From Chitinophagales bacterium (GTDB lineage: Bacteria; Bacteroidota; Bacteroidia; Chitinophagales; Chitinophagaceae), in contig JANXQO010000143.1 in assembly GCA_025353485.1 (NCBI GenBank), forward strand, positions 1 to 64,000: 64,000 bases of DNA. The letters run 5' to 3'. This document shows, piece after piece, positions 26,561-34,084 of this stretch; position 1 is the stretch's first letter, and each line of letters begins with the position of its first letter. The notes beneath the pieces were generated by a model that was given only the letters and a program-made list of their open reading frames with translations, was not told the origin of the DNA and did not search any database. A program made the position numbers and the translations under genes.

Positions 26561-27727
26561 CTAAAAAATCCTATTCAACAAGTGCAAAAGTACTTGTTGG
26601 GAGGCAAAATTTTCTTCAACAAATTTTCTTGCTGCCTGACACTGATATTTATAATCTTTGTTTATATTAGTTATGCCTTCTACTGCCTGTTCTATTGTCT
26701 TGAAAGGAAACATCCCTTTACCTGTTTGTATAGTCTGTGAAAAGCCCGTATCCTGGACTACAACGGGTTTCCCACTTGCCATGTAACACAGGGTTCGTTC
26801 ACTGAACCAGCCGCTGTTGCTACCGACATAACCATGTTTTGCCACACTCCACTCACCCTTGGAATTAGCAATATATTCCTGGTAGCTCCAGGGTGTTTTT
26901 GTAGGTATTAACGAATTGATAATATGCCACCCTTTATTTATTAATTCATTTACAGGCGCTGTGATGCTTCCTAATGCTAACTCAAAATTCTCAGATGGCA
27001 TCAAACAGGGTAAGCATTCATACTGTTTAAATGACATTGATTTCATTCCAAATATCCTGTCATCATATTGCTGCACTTCGTAACTATCCCATTGCATCAC
27101 TGTCGTCCATTTTTCAGTTGCCATTGGCTTGGCTTCCTTCCATATATCCATTACTACTGGTTGCCTTGTAGGTTTCCAATTAAATCCATCAGCCGGAATG
27201 GTGCAATAGGGTTTACCTATATTTTCCCCAAAAGAAAAAAAAGCTGTATGATGTTTTGCTTCTGCAAAATCCTTTTTATTTGTGAGATGCCTTATTTGCG
27301 TAAATGCAGGATCGGTATCAATTAAAACCCTGGAGGGAATTTTTGCCCACCATTCACGAAGAGGGTTAACTGCTGAAAGATTAAAAACCACATCAGCGTT
27401 TTCACAAAACAAAAAAATTTCCTGCTTACTTTTGCCATACCAGGTATTGGTATGCGCATCAAAATAAGCCCAGTTATTTTGCAAATCAAACTTTGTAAAT
27501 ATACGCTTCAGAAAATCAAGGCCATACTTAGGGTTTTCGCTCAGCTCAAATGTTTCGGGATTATAGCAACCTGCAAAGTCATCGCTATCTTCTAAAAATA
27601 AAACCTCGTGGCCCAATTCTTTCAACCCAATAAGATATTGCAAATGATGCCAAACAAGCCCACCAAGCGGACCCCGGACAATATATCCAAGAACAACAAT
27701 TTTTAATTTCGATGATACAATATACAT
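26561..27727 (-). CDS. GT-B-like glycosyltransferase, paralogue A
   Basis: Protein of 388 aa that looks like a GT-B fold transferase: N-terminal KIVVLGYIVRGPLGG, and a C-terminal nucleotide-sugar-binding style region with GWFSERTLCYMASGKPVVVQDTGF, as in CgeB-like or group-1 enzymes. Its closest relative in the window is the gene at 29078-30265: both share a GxxWxxxQY-type start, a DTDPAFTQI/DSDPMFTQI segment and an NWKPTRQPV/NWRPTRQPV motif. No membrane span is present, so it should act in the cytoplasm. It is the last gene of the eight-gene glycan cluster. The sugar donor and acceptor are unknown. Confidence 0.72.
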   Translation of the reverse strand: MYIVSSKLKIVVLGYIVRGPLGGLVWHHLQYLIGLKELGHEVLFLEDSDDFAGCYNPETFELSENPKYGLDFLKRIFTKFDLQNNWAYFDAHTNTWYGKSKQEIFLFCENADVVFNLSAVNPLREWWAKIPSRVLIDTDPAFTQIRHLTNKKDFAEAKHHTAFFSFGENIGKPYCTIPADGFNWKPTRQPVVMDIWKEAKPMATEKWTTVMQWDSYEVQQYDDRIFGMKSMSFKQYECLPCLMPSENFELALGSITAPVNELINKGWHIINSLIPTKTPWSYQEYIANSKGEWSVAKHGYVGSNSGWFSERTLCYMASGKPVVVQDTGFSQTIQTGKGMFPFKTIEQAVEGITNINKDYKYQCQAARKFVEENFASQQVLLHLLNRIF

Positions 27728-27806
27728 CTCTTCATTTTTTGAAATTATCTTCCAGGAGAATGTAAAGTCCTTTTCCTGACAACTGTTTTTGGATTATGAA
27801 ACAACA

Positions 27807-28424
27807 TTACGGATTAAGATAACGTACAATTTTTGCAGGGCTTCCTGTTACCACTGCATAAGGAGGTACATCAAAATCAATGATTGTTTTGCAACCAACA
27901 ACACAACCAGTTCCAAGCCTTACACCCGGCAGGATTACAGCATCAAATCCAACCCAGCAGTTGTCTTCTAAAATAATTGGTGAAGCATCACCAAAAAAAG
28001 GATAAGGCCGTGATGGATCTTTTGCAACTTTTATCAAAATAGATTTCCTTATTTCTATTGAAAAAATATTTTCAATCCAGGTATCAGTTAATACCGAACC
28101 CCATGCAAGCATGCAATGATTGCCAATGATGATATTTTTTTTGCACACCAATGTTGTCCCGTTTAAAATATTGAATTTCCCAATAGTTATTTTTCCTTCG
28201 CCTGATACGATCATTGAAGCCCGGTCGTAACAACCACTTGCTTCTCCTATTCGCATAGCATCAGGTTGCGTAGAACGAAAGCCGGCAAATCCATAAGAGG
28301 TATCTATATAAACATTATCCTCAATCAGTACATTAGAAGGTATGCCCCTGCTGTACCAATCACCATCTAAATAAATGCGGTCATCCAAACCTTTGGTTCC
28401 GGTCTGTACATAATTTTCTCTCAT
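27807..28424 (-). CDS. hexapeptide-repeat acyltransferase A
   Basis: Left-handed beta-helix (LbetaH) acyltransferase of 205 aa, the fold used by O-acetyltransferases of the WcaF/maltose-acetyltransferase type. Hexapeptide turns are visible at both ends (GKFNILNGTTLVCKKNIIIGNHCMLAWGS; DNCWVGFDAVILPGVRLGTGCVVGCKTIID), and the typical closing VTGSPAKIVRYL is present. Its start codon overlaps the stop of the next acyltransferase (ATGA), so the two are translationally coupled. It probably adds acetyl groups to sugars of the cluster's product; the residue modified is unknown. Confidence 0.85.
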   Translation of the reverse strand: MRENYVQTGTKGLDDRIYLDGDWYSRGIPSNVLIEDNVYIDTSYGFAGFRSTQPDAMRIGEASGCYDRASMIVSGEGKITIGKFNILNGTTLVCKKNIIIGNHCMLAWGSVLTDTWIENIFSIEIRKSILIKVAKDPSRPYPFFGDASPIILEDNCWVGFDAVILPGVRLGTGCVVGCKTIIDFDVPPYAVVTGSPAKIVRYLNP

Positions 28425-29020
28425 TGAAAAACATTTACAGGTTTTGCAGGATTGCCTGCAACAGTAGCGCCTGCAGGTACAGCCTCAATTACTAAAGCTC
28501 CCGGTTGTATAACAGCGCCTGCGCCAATATGTACCCCTTTTAAAATGGTAGCATTAAAACCGATCCATACATCATCGGCTATCACTACAGGTTCCGAACG
28601 CATCGCAGGCCTGTTCTTAGAATTGCCAATGGGAGAAAGTGCAATTGTATCTGCAAGCCGCAAAGCAGGGTCAAGCGGATGAAAATCAGAATCGGCAATG
28701 GTAACACCACCGGCAATGAAAACTCTTTTGCCGATAGTAATTTTTTCTGCGCAAACTAATGAAGCATTGGTTATGTAGCAGTAATCGCCAATCTCAATAA
28801 ATCCTTTTTCTTCAGTTGATATTGCCGTTCTCCAGAGTGTAACATTATTACCAACTTTTAAAGCAACAGGAAGTGAAGAAAAAAAATGTTTAAAAGAAAA
28901 AGAAGATTCCACAACTGTGTTTTCGCCAACAGTAATGTTAGAAGGAATGGTTCCGGGAAACCAATCATCCGGGATTTTTTCTCCACCAATTAAAGGATAC
29001 AATAACTGTTGCTGAGGCAT
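28421..29020 (-). CDS. hexapeptide-repeat acyltransferase B
   Basis: LbetaH acyltransferase of 199 aa, paralogous in layout to the gene that follows it. The hexapeptide coil runs through GDYCYITNASLVCAEKITIGKR and DDVWIGFNATILKGVHIGAGAVI, with the candidate catalytic His in the loop DSDFHPLD, a typical acetyltransferase position. It ends in VAGNPAKPV, the usual closing motif. It overlaps paralogue A by 4 bp (ATGA) and lies 57 bp after the glycosyltransferase 29078-30265. Its role is inferred as sugar O- or N-acetylation. Confidence 0.85.
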   Translation of the reverse strand: MPQQQLLYPLIGGEKIPDDWFPGTIPSNITVGENTVVESSFSFKHFFSSLPVALKVGNNVTLWRTAISTEEKGFIEIGDYCYITNASLVCAEKITIGKRVFIAGGVTIADSDFHPLDPALRLADTIALSPIGNSKNRPAMRSEPVVIADDVWIGFNATILKGVHIGAGAVIQPGALVIEAVPAGATVAGNPAKPVNVFQ

Positions 29021-29077
29021 AAAAAAATTAATTTTTTAAAACATTTTTAAGGTATCACAAGAATTACAATAACCCAT

Positions 29078-30265
29078 TTATAATTGAGCTAAAAGATTAC
29101 TCAATACTTTGTTACTGTCAAAATACTCATTTGCTATTGCTTTGGCAAATAAAGACTGTTGTTGATACCCGGAAATAATTTTTTCAATAGCTTCTTTTGC
29201 AGTTGCCATATCATCAAATGCAAACACTCCTTCACCCGAAGGTATAATTTTCGACCAGCCTGTATCTTGCGTTACCACCGGCTTTCCCATGGCAAGGTAA
29301 CATGCCGATCTGCAGGAGAACCATCCTGTTCTTCCTTTTACATAAGTATTTTTGGCTACAGAAAATTCACCTGATGAGTTATTAATAAAATGGCGGTAGG
29401 CATTCCAGTCTCCGGCACTTTTATCAGGATCAAGAATATGCCATCCGGCATTTTCTATTTTTTCTTTTGAAAAAAATTGATCAGTACCACCCGTTTTATT
29501 TATCACTACAGAAAATGTTGCGTTCTTTACCAGGTTGGGAAGCTCAAAAAACTTTTTAAATTCATTATCTTTTTGTCCCCATTCTTCATTTTGATAATGC
29601 AGCACTTTTGCTGCTGACCAATTCATTAATGTTGTAAAAGAAGAATAGTTTAGATCAAAACCATTATGGGGTTTCCAATACTCCAAACAAACCGGCTGAC
29701 GGGTAGGTCTCCAATTCAACCCACAGTGTGGTATGCGGCAATCATCCGAATTAATATTTTCGCCAAAAGTAAAATGATAATTATGTGCATCTACCAATTG
29801 CCGCAAGCCCGGCTCACCCGGTGTAAACATTTGTTGCGATAAATATTGTATCTGTGTAAACATCGGGTCAGAATCAATAAGCACACGTGCCGGAATTTTT
29901 AAATATTCATCACGCAAAAATGTAGAGCAGGAAATATTCACAAACACATCTGCGGTTGCACATATTTCTTTTATCTTTTCTTCTGTCATCCCAAAACATT
30001 TTCCTGATGCTTCATCACGGTAAGCCCAATGATCTTCAAAGCCAAAATATTTCATTACGCTTGCAAGGTGTTCAACACAGGATGATGCATCTGCATAATC
30101 ACTTCCCTGTTTTTGATAAATGGGATACAACCTTGTGTCTTCAATATAATAAACATTATGGCCCAAGGCTTTAAAGCCAACAGGGTATTGAACATAATCC
30201 CATGTTATACCACCGGCAGGCATTATGCCAATAAAGCCTCCAACAACAATCTTTATTTTTTGCAT
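29078..30265 (-). CDS. GT-B-like glycosyltransferase, paralogue B
   Basis: Protein of 395 aa homologous to the gene at 26561-27727. It begins KIKIVVGGFIGIMPAGGITWDYVQY, shares the NWRPTRQPV motif, and carries the GT-B-like C-terminal signature GWFSCRSACYLAMGKPVVTQDTGWSKIIPSGEGVF. ATG 30265 gives an N-terminus equivalent to the paralogue and lies 4 bp past the upstream stop codon; in-frame ATG 30277 or GTG 30283 would overlap that gene. Probably a cytoplasmic sugar transferase of the same pathway. The two paralogues flank the acyltransferase pair. Confidence 0.72.
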   Translation of the reverse strand: MQKIKIVVGGFIGIMPAGGITWDYVQYPVGFKALGHNVYYIEDTRLYPIYQKQGSDYADASSCVEHLASVMKYFGFEDHWAYRDEASGKCFGMTEEKIKEICATADVFVNISCSTFLRDEYLKIPARVLIDSDPMFTQIQYLSQQMFTPGEPGLRQLVDAHNYHFTFGENINSDDCRIPHCGLNWRPTRQPVCLEYWKPHNGFDLNYSSFTTLMNWSAAKVLHYQNEEWGQKDNEFKKFFELPNLVKNATFSVVINKTGGTDQFFSKEKIENAGWHILDPDKSAGDWNAYRHFINNSSGEFSVAKNTYVKGRTGWFSCRSACYLAMGKPVVTQDTGWSKIIPSGEGVFAFDDMATAKEAIEKIISGYQQQSLFAKAIANEYFDSNKVLSNLLAQL

Positions 30266-30269
30266 ATTA

Positions 30270-31289
30270 CTAATCATTGGCACTTACATACCAATTTTGG
30301 GGCGCTACATCAGCTTTAGAAAATTGTTTCTTATCTAAAAGATGTACAGCAAGCGTGAAGCTGTAATTATCCTTATAGAATCCAATATCCTTTACGGCCT
30401 GTTCTATCACTGGAGTAGCAAGTAAAGCAGCTTTGTACAATTTATCAGGTTTTATTTCTTTTTGTGAATATTCATTTTGTATTGCCCGGCAGGCTGCTTG
30501 TAAAGTTAACTTTAGTGCTTCATCATTATTTAAGGTAAGTAAGTCACCAATGATCCACTGATGTTCTCCGGCCTTAAAATCGAATGTAAATAATCCGATA
30601 AGCTTATTGTCGTAATAAATACCTCTCAATTTAATTCTGTCATGACTCAAAGCAATTTTCCATTGGTAGAATTTCGCATTTCTAGTAAGTGAACATATAT
30701 TTTCTTTTGAACTTTGCATCCATAAACTGTCTATGTCCGGATCAGTATCTTCAATCTTCTTTATATCTATTCTTGTATCAATATTTATATTTTCGCCGAG
30801 CGGAAGTTTATGACTCCATAAAGGATATTGGCACATTTCGAAAGGCATAGTTTTTAGAATTCTGCCCCATCGCGGATCTGGAATAATATAAGCAATAACA
30901 GCATTCTCTTCCAACGCTATCTCCGTGCCTTTTTTATATAATTTATGTAATGGATGAGTGCCTGTTAAGAAGTTAGCTATACCAAATTTTGAGCGAAAAC
31001 TTTCTTTAAAAACAGCGCCAAAGGGCCGGTAACATTTTCCTACTTTATTATTGATAGTAACAGAAATAGGAAGAAAACAAAAAAGGCCAACCACTTCGTC
31101 TACATCATTATCTATGGCAATCATAATAATAGGTGCTCCCAGAGAGGAACCGCAAAATCTTCGATTAAATTCAGTGCGGTCCATATTGTCATCCCATCCG
31201 GAATTTTCATTCCAAAATATTATGATCTTATCTATATCTGTATCAACAAAATTTCTGTAGGTAATATTCATGTGGTTGTTTTTAATCAT
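30270..31289 (-). CDS. GNAT-like acyltransferase, paralogue A
   Basis: Protein of about 339 aa with an N-terminal GNAT-like half (YRNFVDTDIDKIIIFWNENSGW, then VGLFCFLPISVTINNKVGKCYRPFGAVF). Its relation to the next gene (31282-32274) is clear from the shared start and from the shared ending pattern AALLATPVIEQAV / KLMQTPVIDKVL. I chose ATG 31289, whose ATGATTAA overlaps the stop of the upstream gene, a sign of translational coupling. The length suggests a double-GNAT or FemAB-like protein that may acylate an amino sugar. The exact reaction is unknown. Confidence 0.65.
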   Translation of the reverse strand: MIKNNHMNITYRNFVDTDIDKIIIFWNENSGWDDNMDRTEFNRRFCGSSLGAPIIMIAIDNDVDEVVGLFCFLPISVTINNKVGKCYRPFGAVFKESFRSKFGIANFLTGTHPLHKLYKKGTEIALEENAVIAYIIPDPRWGRILKTMPFEMCQYPLWSHKLPLGENINIDTRIDIKKIEDTDPDIDSLWMQSSKENICSLTRNAKFYQWKIALSHDRIKLRGIYYDNKLIGLFTFDFKAGEHQWIIGDLLTLNNDEALKLTLQAACRAIQNEYSQKEIKPDKLYKAALLATPVIEQAVKDIGFYKDNYSFTLAVHLLDKKQFSKADVAPQNWYVSAND

Positions 31290-32274
31290 CGGGCATAATA
31301 AACCATTCTTTATTTTCCGGTATTTGTTCGCATAAAAAAAAATGAACGAATGCAAACCTGAAATCAATTTTATCGTGTGGTATTGAAAGAAGTACCTTGT
31401 CAATAACCGGGGTTTGCATTAATTTGATTTCAGTAAATTTTTGTTCCTGATTATCCGAATTGTTTTGATGTAACAATTGAACAGTAAGCAGTACCACTGA
31501 TTGCATTTCTTCAATACTTCCTGCTAAAAGATCAACTACCAGTCCTGCATCTTTTTTAATAACTATGTAGCCTTTTAATTGATGATTGGTTTTACTTCGC
31601 ATCTCGAAAAGTAAATGTGGCGCCTTTTTCCACTTAAGCCATATTGCATGTCTTGCAACCGCACATTGTATGGGAAGTGAATTAATCGCACCTTCCCAAA
31701 GCTGATCGTACTCTTCATTAAAATTCCCTGGTTGCACATAATAGTCTGAATGTTTATCAGGAAAAATGTTATCGTCATTCAATTTTAGTCTTAAGCAATC
31801 ATTAATAGCGATGGAGGCTTCCGGTAAACCATACTTTGGAAAAGTTCTAACCGTAGCTACCCACCCCAGCGAGGGAAGAAAATAAATAATATTGTGGTCA
31901 TTTTTTTTTGCTTCTTTTATTCCAAAACGAAACATGGCATAAGCCGGATGTTCAATGTCTTTAATATCAAATCCCCGAAAATTATTATTAATGATAGGAG
32001 CCATGATTCGATAAGATTTTTTTTCACTTCCATCTATATAAACTTTTGATGGTACAAATATCATTTGTCCAATTACACCATCAACTGAATCTTCCGCTAC
32101 AATTATCATGCAGTCGCCATATGGCGTATTCATGTGCCAATCATGAAATTGCTGCTCACTAATAGCACCCCATCCTGAATATTTTTCCCATAATTCCAGT
32201 ACTTTTTCCAAATCGCTTTGTTTAAAAATGCGATAGGAAAGTTTAGTGGCAGTTTCTTTAATTGTACTTATCAT
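31282..32274 (-). CDS. GNAT-like acyltransferase, paralogue B
   Basis: Protein of 330 aa paralogous to 30270-31289, with matching N-terminal SYRIFKQSDLEKVLELWEKYSGW and a mid-region VIGQMIFVPSKVYIDGSEKKSYRIMAP typical of a GNAT core. Start and stop overlap with neighbours: its ATG shares one base with the ABC-transporter stop (TAATG), and its stop overlaps the next start. Such tight coupling implies a fixed ratio of products. Likely an N-acyltransferase for an amino sugar in the cluster's glycan; no substrate-defining motif is seen. Confidence 0.65.
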   Translation of the reverse strand: MISTIKETATKLSYRIFKQSDLEKVLELWEKYSGWGAISEQQFHDWHMNTPYGDCMIIVAEDSVDGVIGQMIFVPSKVYIDGSEKKSYRIMAPIINNNFRGFDIKDIEHPAYAMFRFGIKEAKKNDHNIIYFLPSLGWVATVRTFPKYGLPEASIAINDCLRLKLNDDNIFPDKHSDYYVQPGNFNEEYDQLWEGAINSLPIQCAVARHAIWLKWKKAPHLLFEMRSKTNHQLKGYIVIKKDAGLVVDLLAGSIEEMQSVVLLTVQLLHQNNSDNQEQKFTEIKLMQTPVIDKVLLSIPHDKIDFRFAFVHFFLCEQIPENKEWFIMPDD

Positions 32275-34067
32275 TAAGTAATGTGTTGATATTTATAAAG
32301 CCCTGCGTACACCTTATTCTCATCCAGCAAACTTTGATGTGTTCCTCTTTCCACAACCTGTCCTTCTTTTATAGTAATGATCTGGTCTGCATGTTTTATG
32401 GTTGATAATCTATGTGAAATAAGAAATACAGTTTTACCTTTTGAAAAATGACTCAGTGCTTCAAAGATTTTTGATTCGGTCAATGAGTCAACCGCAGACG
32501 TAGGTTCATCAAGAATTAATACCGGCGCTTTTTTTAAAAATGCCCTTGCAATTGCAATGCGTTGTTTTTCTCCACCTGAAAGAGAAGATCCCTGTTCACT
32601 AATGAGTGTTTCATAACCATTGGGAAGCTTTGAAATAAAATCATGTGCCTGTGCACCTTTAGCTGCTTCCACAATGTCTTCGAAGGAAGCTTCCGGATTA
32701 CCGAAAGCAATATTCTCCACAATAGTCATCGGGAAAATAAATGGCTCCTGCAATACAAGCGAAACATTTTCCCTGAGCGAATGCAGTTTTATATCTGCGA
32801 TATCTACACCATCAAATAAAATTGATCCTTTCCAGGGATCGTAAAAACGGGAAAGTAAGGAGATTATTGATGTTTTGCCGGCACCTGTTGCTCCTACCAA
32901 AGCCACGACCTGCCCCGGCAAAACCTTAAATGAAATGTTTTTTAAAACGGGCAATTGCAATGCATTGCCATATCCAAAAGTTACATTTCTGAATTCAATT
33001 TCTCCTTTTGGATATTTAATATCTATAGCATGTGGGTTTTCCTTTACCACTTCTTCTGAATCCAGGATATCAAATACTCTTTTACCTCTTGCACCAATGG
33101 CTATTGCAGCGCCAATTGCAGTTGTCAATGAGTTTACTGGACCAAATAATGCAGTGAGATATCCTAAAAATATGAACAGATCACCAACAGACAATGTTCC
33201 ATTTAATCCCCTCAAAGCTCCAAGCGTAACTAAAGTGGCAGATGCAATGCCGGTTATGAGCACCGACATTTGATTATATGTCATGGATACCCGGTTAGCC
33301 ACAATAAAGGCATTGCCGAATTCTTCTGCGTGTTTTTTTAATTTTTGATGCATGAAAGATTCCCGTCCAAACGCCTGTATGATCTTCATGGAGGAAAGAC
33401 TTTGTTGCAAAAAAGCAGAAAATGATCCCTGTGTTTTGTACTGCACCGTAGTTGTATCGTTCATTGGCTTTGCAAAAAAACCAAGTACGATGGCGAGTAC
33501 AGGAACAACAGAAAAAGCAACCACTGCTAACAATAAATCTATCCGTGACATAATATAGAACATGCCGCCAAGGCAAACCAAGGAGGTTAGCGCAGGTAAA
33601 ATAATTTGCGCCACAAGAAAATAGACTACAAATACATCACCGCTCATTCTCTGCAGAAGGTCTCCAACTTTATTTTTTGAATAAAATGAAAGAGAAAGAC
33701 GTTGGAGTTTGGCAAAGAAATCTATCATAAGATCAAACACCAGTCTTTGTGCCATGCCCACAGTAAGGTTAAATATCACCAGGCTAAATACAAAACTGAA
33801 CAAGGCGATGAACAACATTATGCCAACAGATGCGTATAGTAAATTCTTTTTGTTTTCAATGAAGGAGGTATCAGAAAAGAGATTCGAGAGAAAATGAGGC
33901 AAGGGATGACCAGATAAAACATTATCAATAACAAACTTGATGGGCAAGGGTTTTGCAACTTCAAACACAACACCTATTAACCCCAACACAGCGATCAATA
34001 AAAGCTTTGATTTGTATTTGGATACGTATTGCAACAACCTCTTAAACACATACAACTGGTTCATCAA
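32274..34067 (-). CDS. ABC exporter, fused membrane and ATPase domains
   Basis: Half-size ABC exporter of 597 aa (MsbA/lipid or glycan flippase type): six membrane spans (about 15-320) followed by an ATPase domain (about 355-590). Walker A is GATGAGKTS, the Q loop lies in VLQEPF, the signature is LSGGEKQRIAIARA, Walker B is VLILDEPTSAVD and the switch His is in LISHRLS, all intact. It lies 17 bp after the GH-GT2 fusion gene and overlaps the next gene by 1 bp. It is probably the step moving a lipid-linked sugar or finished glycoconjugate across the inner membrane. Confidence 0.93.
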   Translation of the reverse strand: MMNQLYVFKRLLQYVSKYKSKLLLIAVLGLIGVVFEVAKPLPIKFVIDNVLSGHPLPHFLSNLFSDTSFIENKKNLLYASVGIMLFIALFSFVFSLVIFNLTVGMAQRLVFDLMIDFFAKLQRLSLSFYSKNKVGDLLQRMSGDVFVVYFLVAQIILPALTSLVCLGGMFYIMSRIDLLLAVVAFSVVPVLAIVLGFFAKPMNDTTTVQYKTQGSFSAFLQQSLSSMKIIQAFGRESFMHQKLKKHAEEFGNAFIVANRVSMTYNQMSVLITGIASATLVTLGALRGLNGTLSVGDLFIFLGYLTALFGPVNSLTTAIGAAIAIGARGKRVFDILDSEEVVKENPHAIDIKYPKGEIEFRNVTFGYGNALQLPVLKNISFKVLPGQVVALVGATGAGKTSIISLLSRFYDPWKGSILFDGVDIADIKLHSLRENVSLVLQEPFIFPMTIVENIAFGNPEASFEDIVEAAKGAQAHDFISKLPNGYETLISEQGSSLSGGEKQRIAIARAFLKKAPVLILDEPTSAVDSLTESKIFEALSHFSKGKTVFLISHRLSTIKHADQIITIKEGQVVERGTHQSLLDENKVYAGLYKYQHIT

Positions 34068-34084
34068 AAAATATTAATAATTAC

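Noticed and set aside
31290-31403. Longer N-terminus for GNAT-like paralogue A
   Set aside because: It overlaps the upstream paralogue by more than 100 bp; ATG 31289 gives an N-terminus matching the paralogue.
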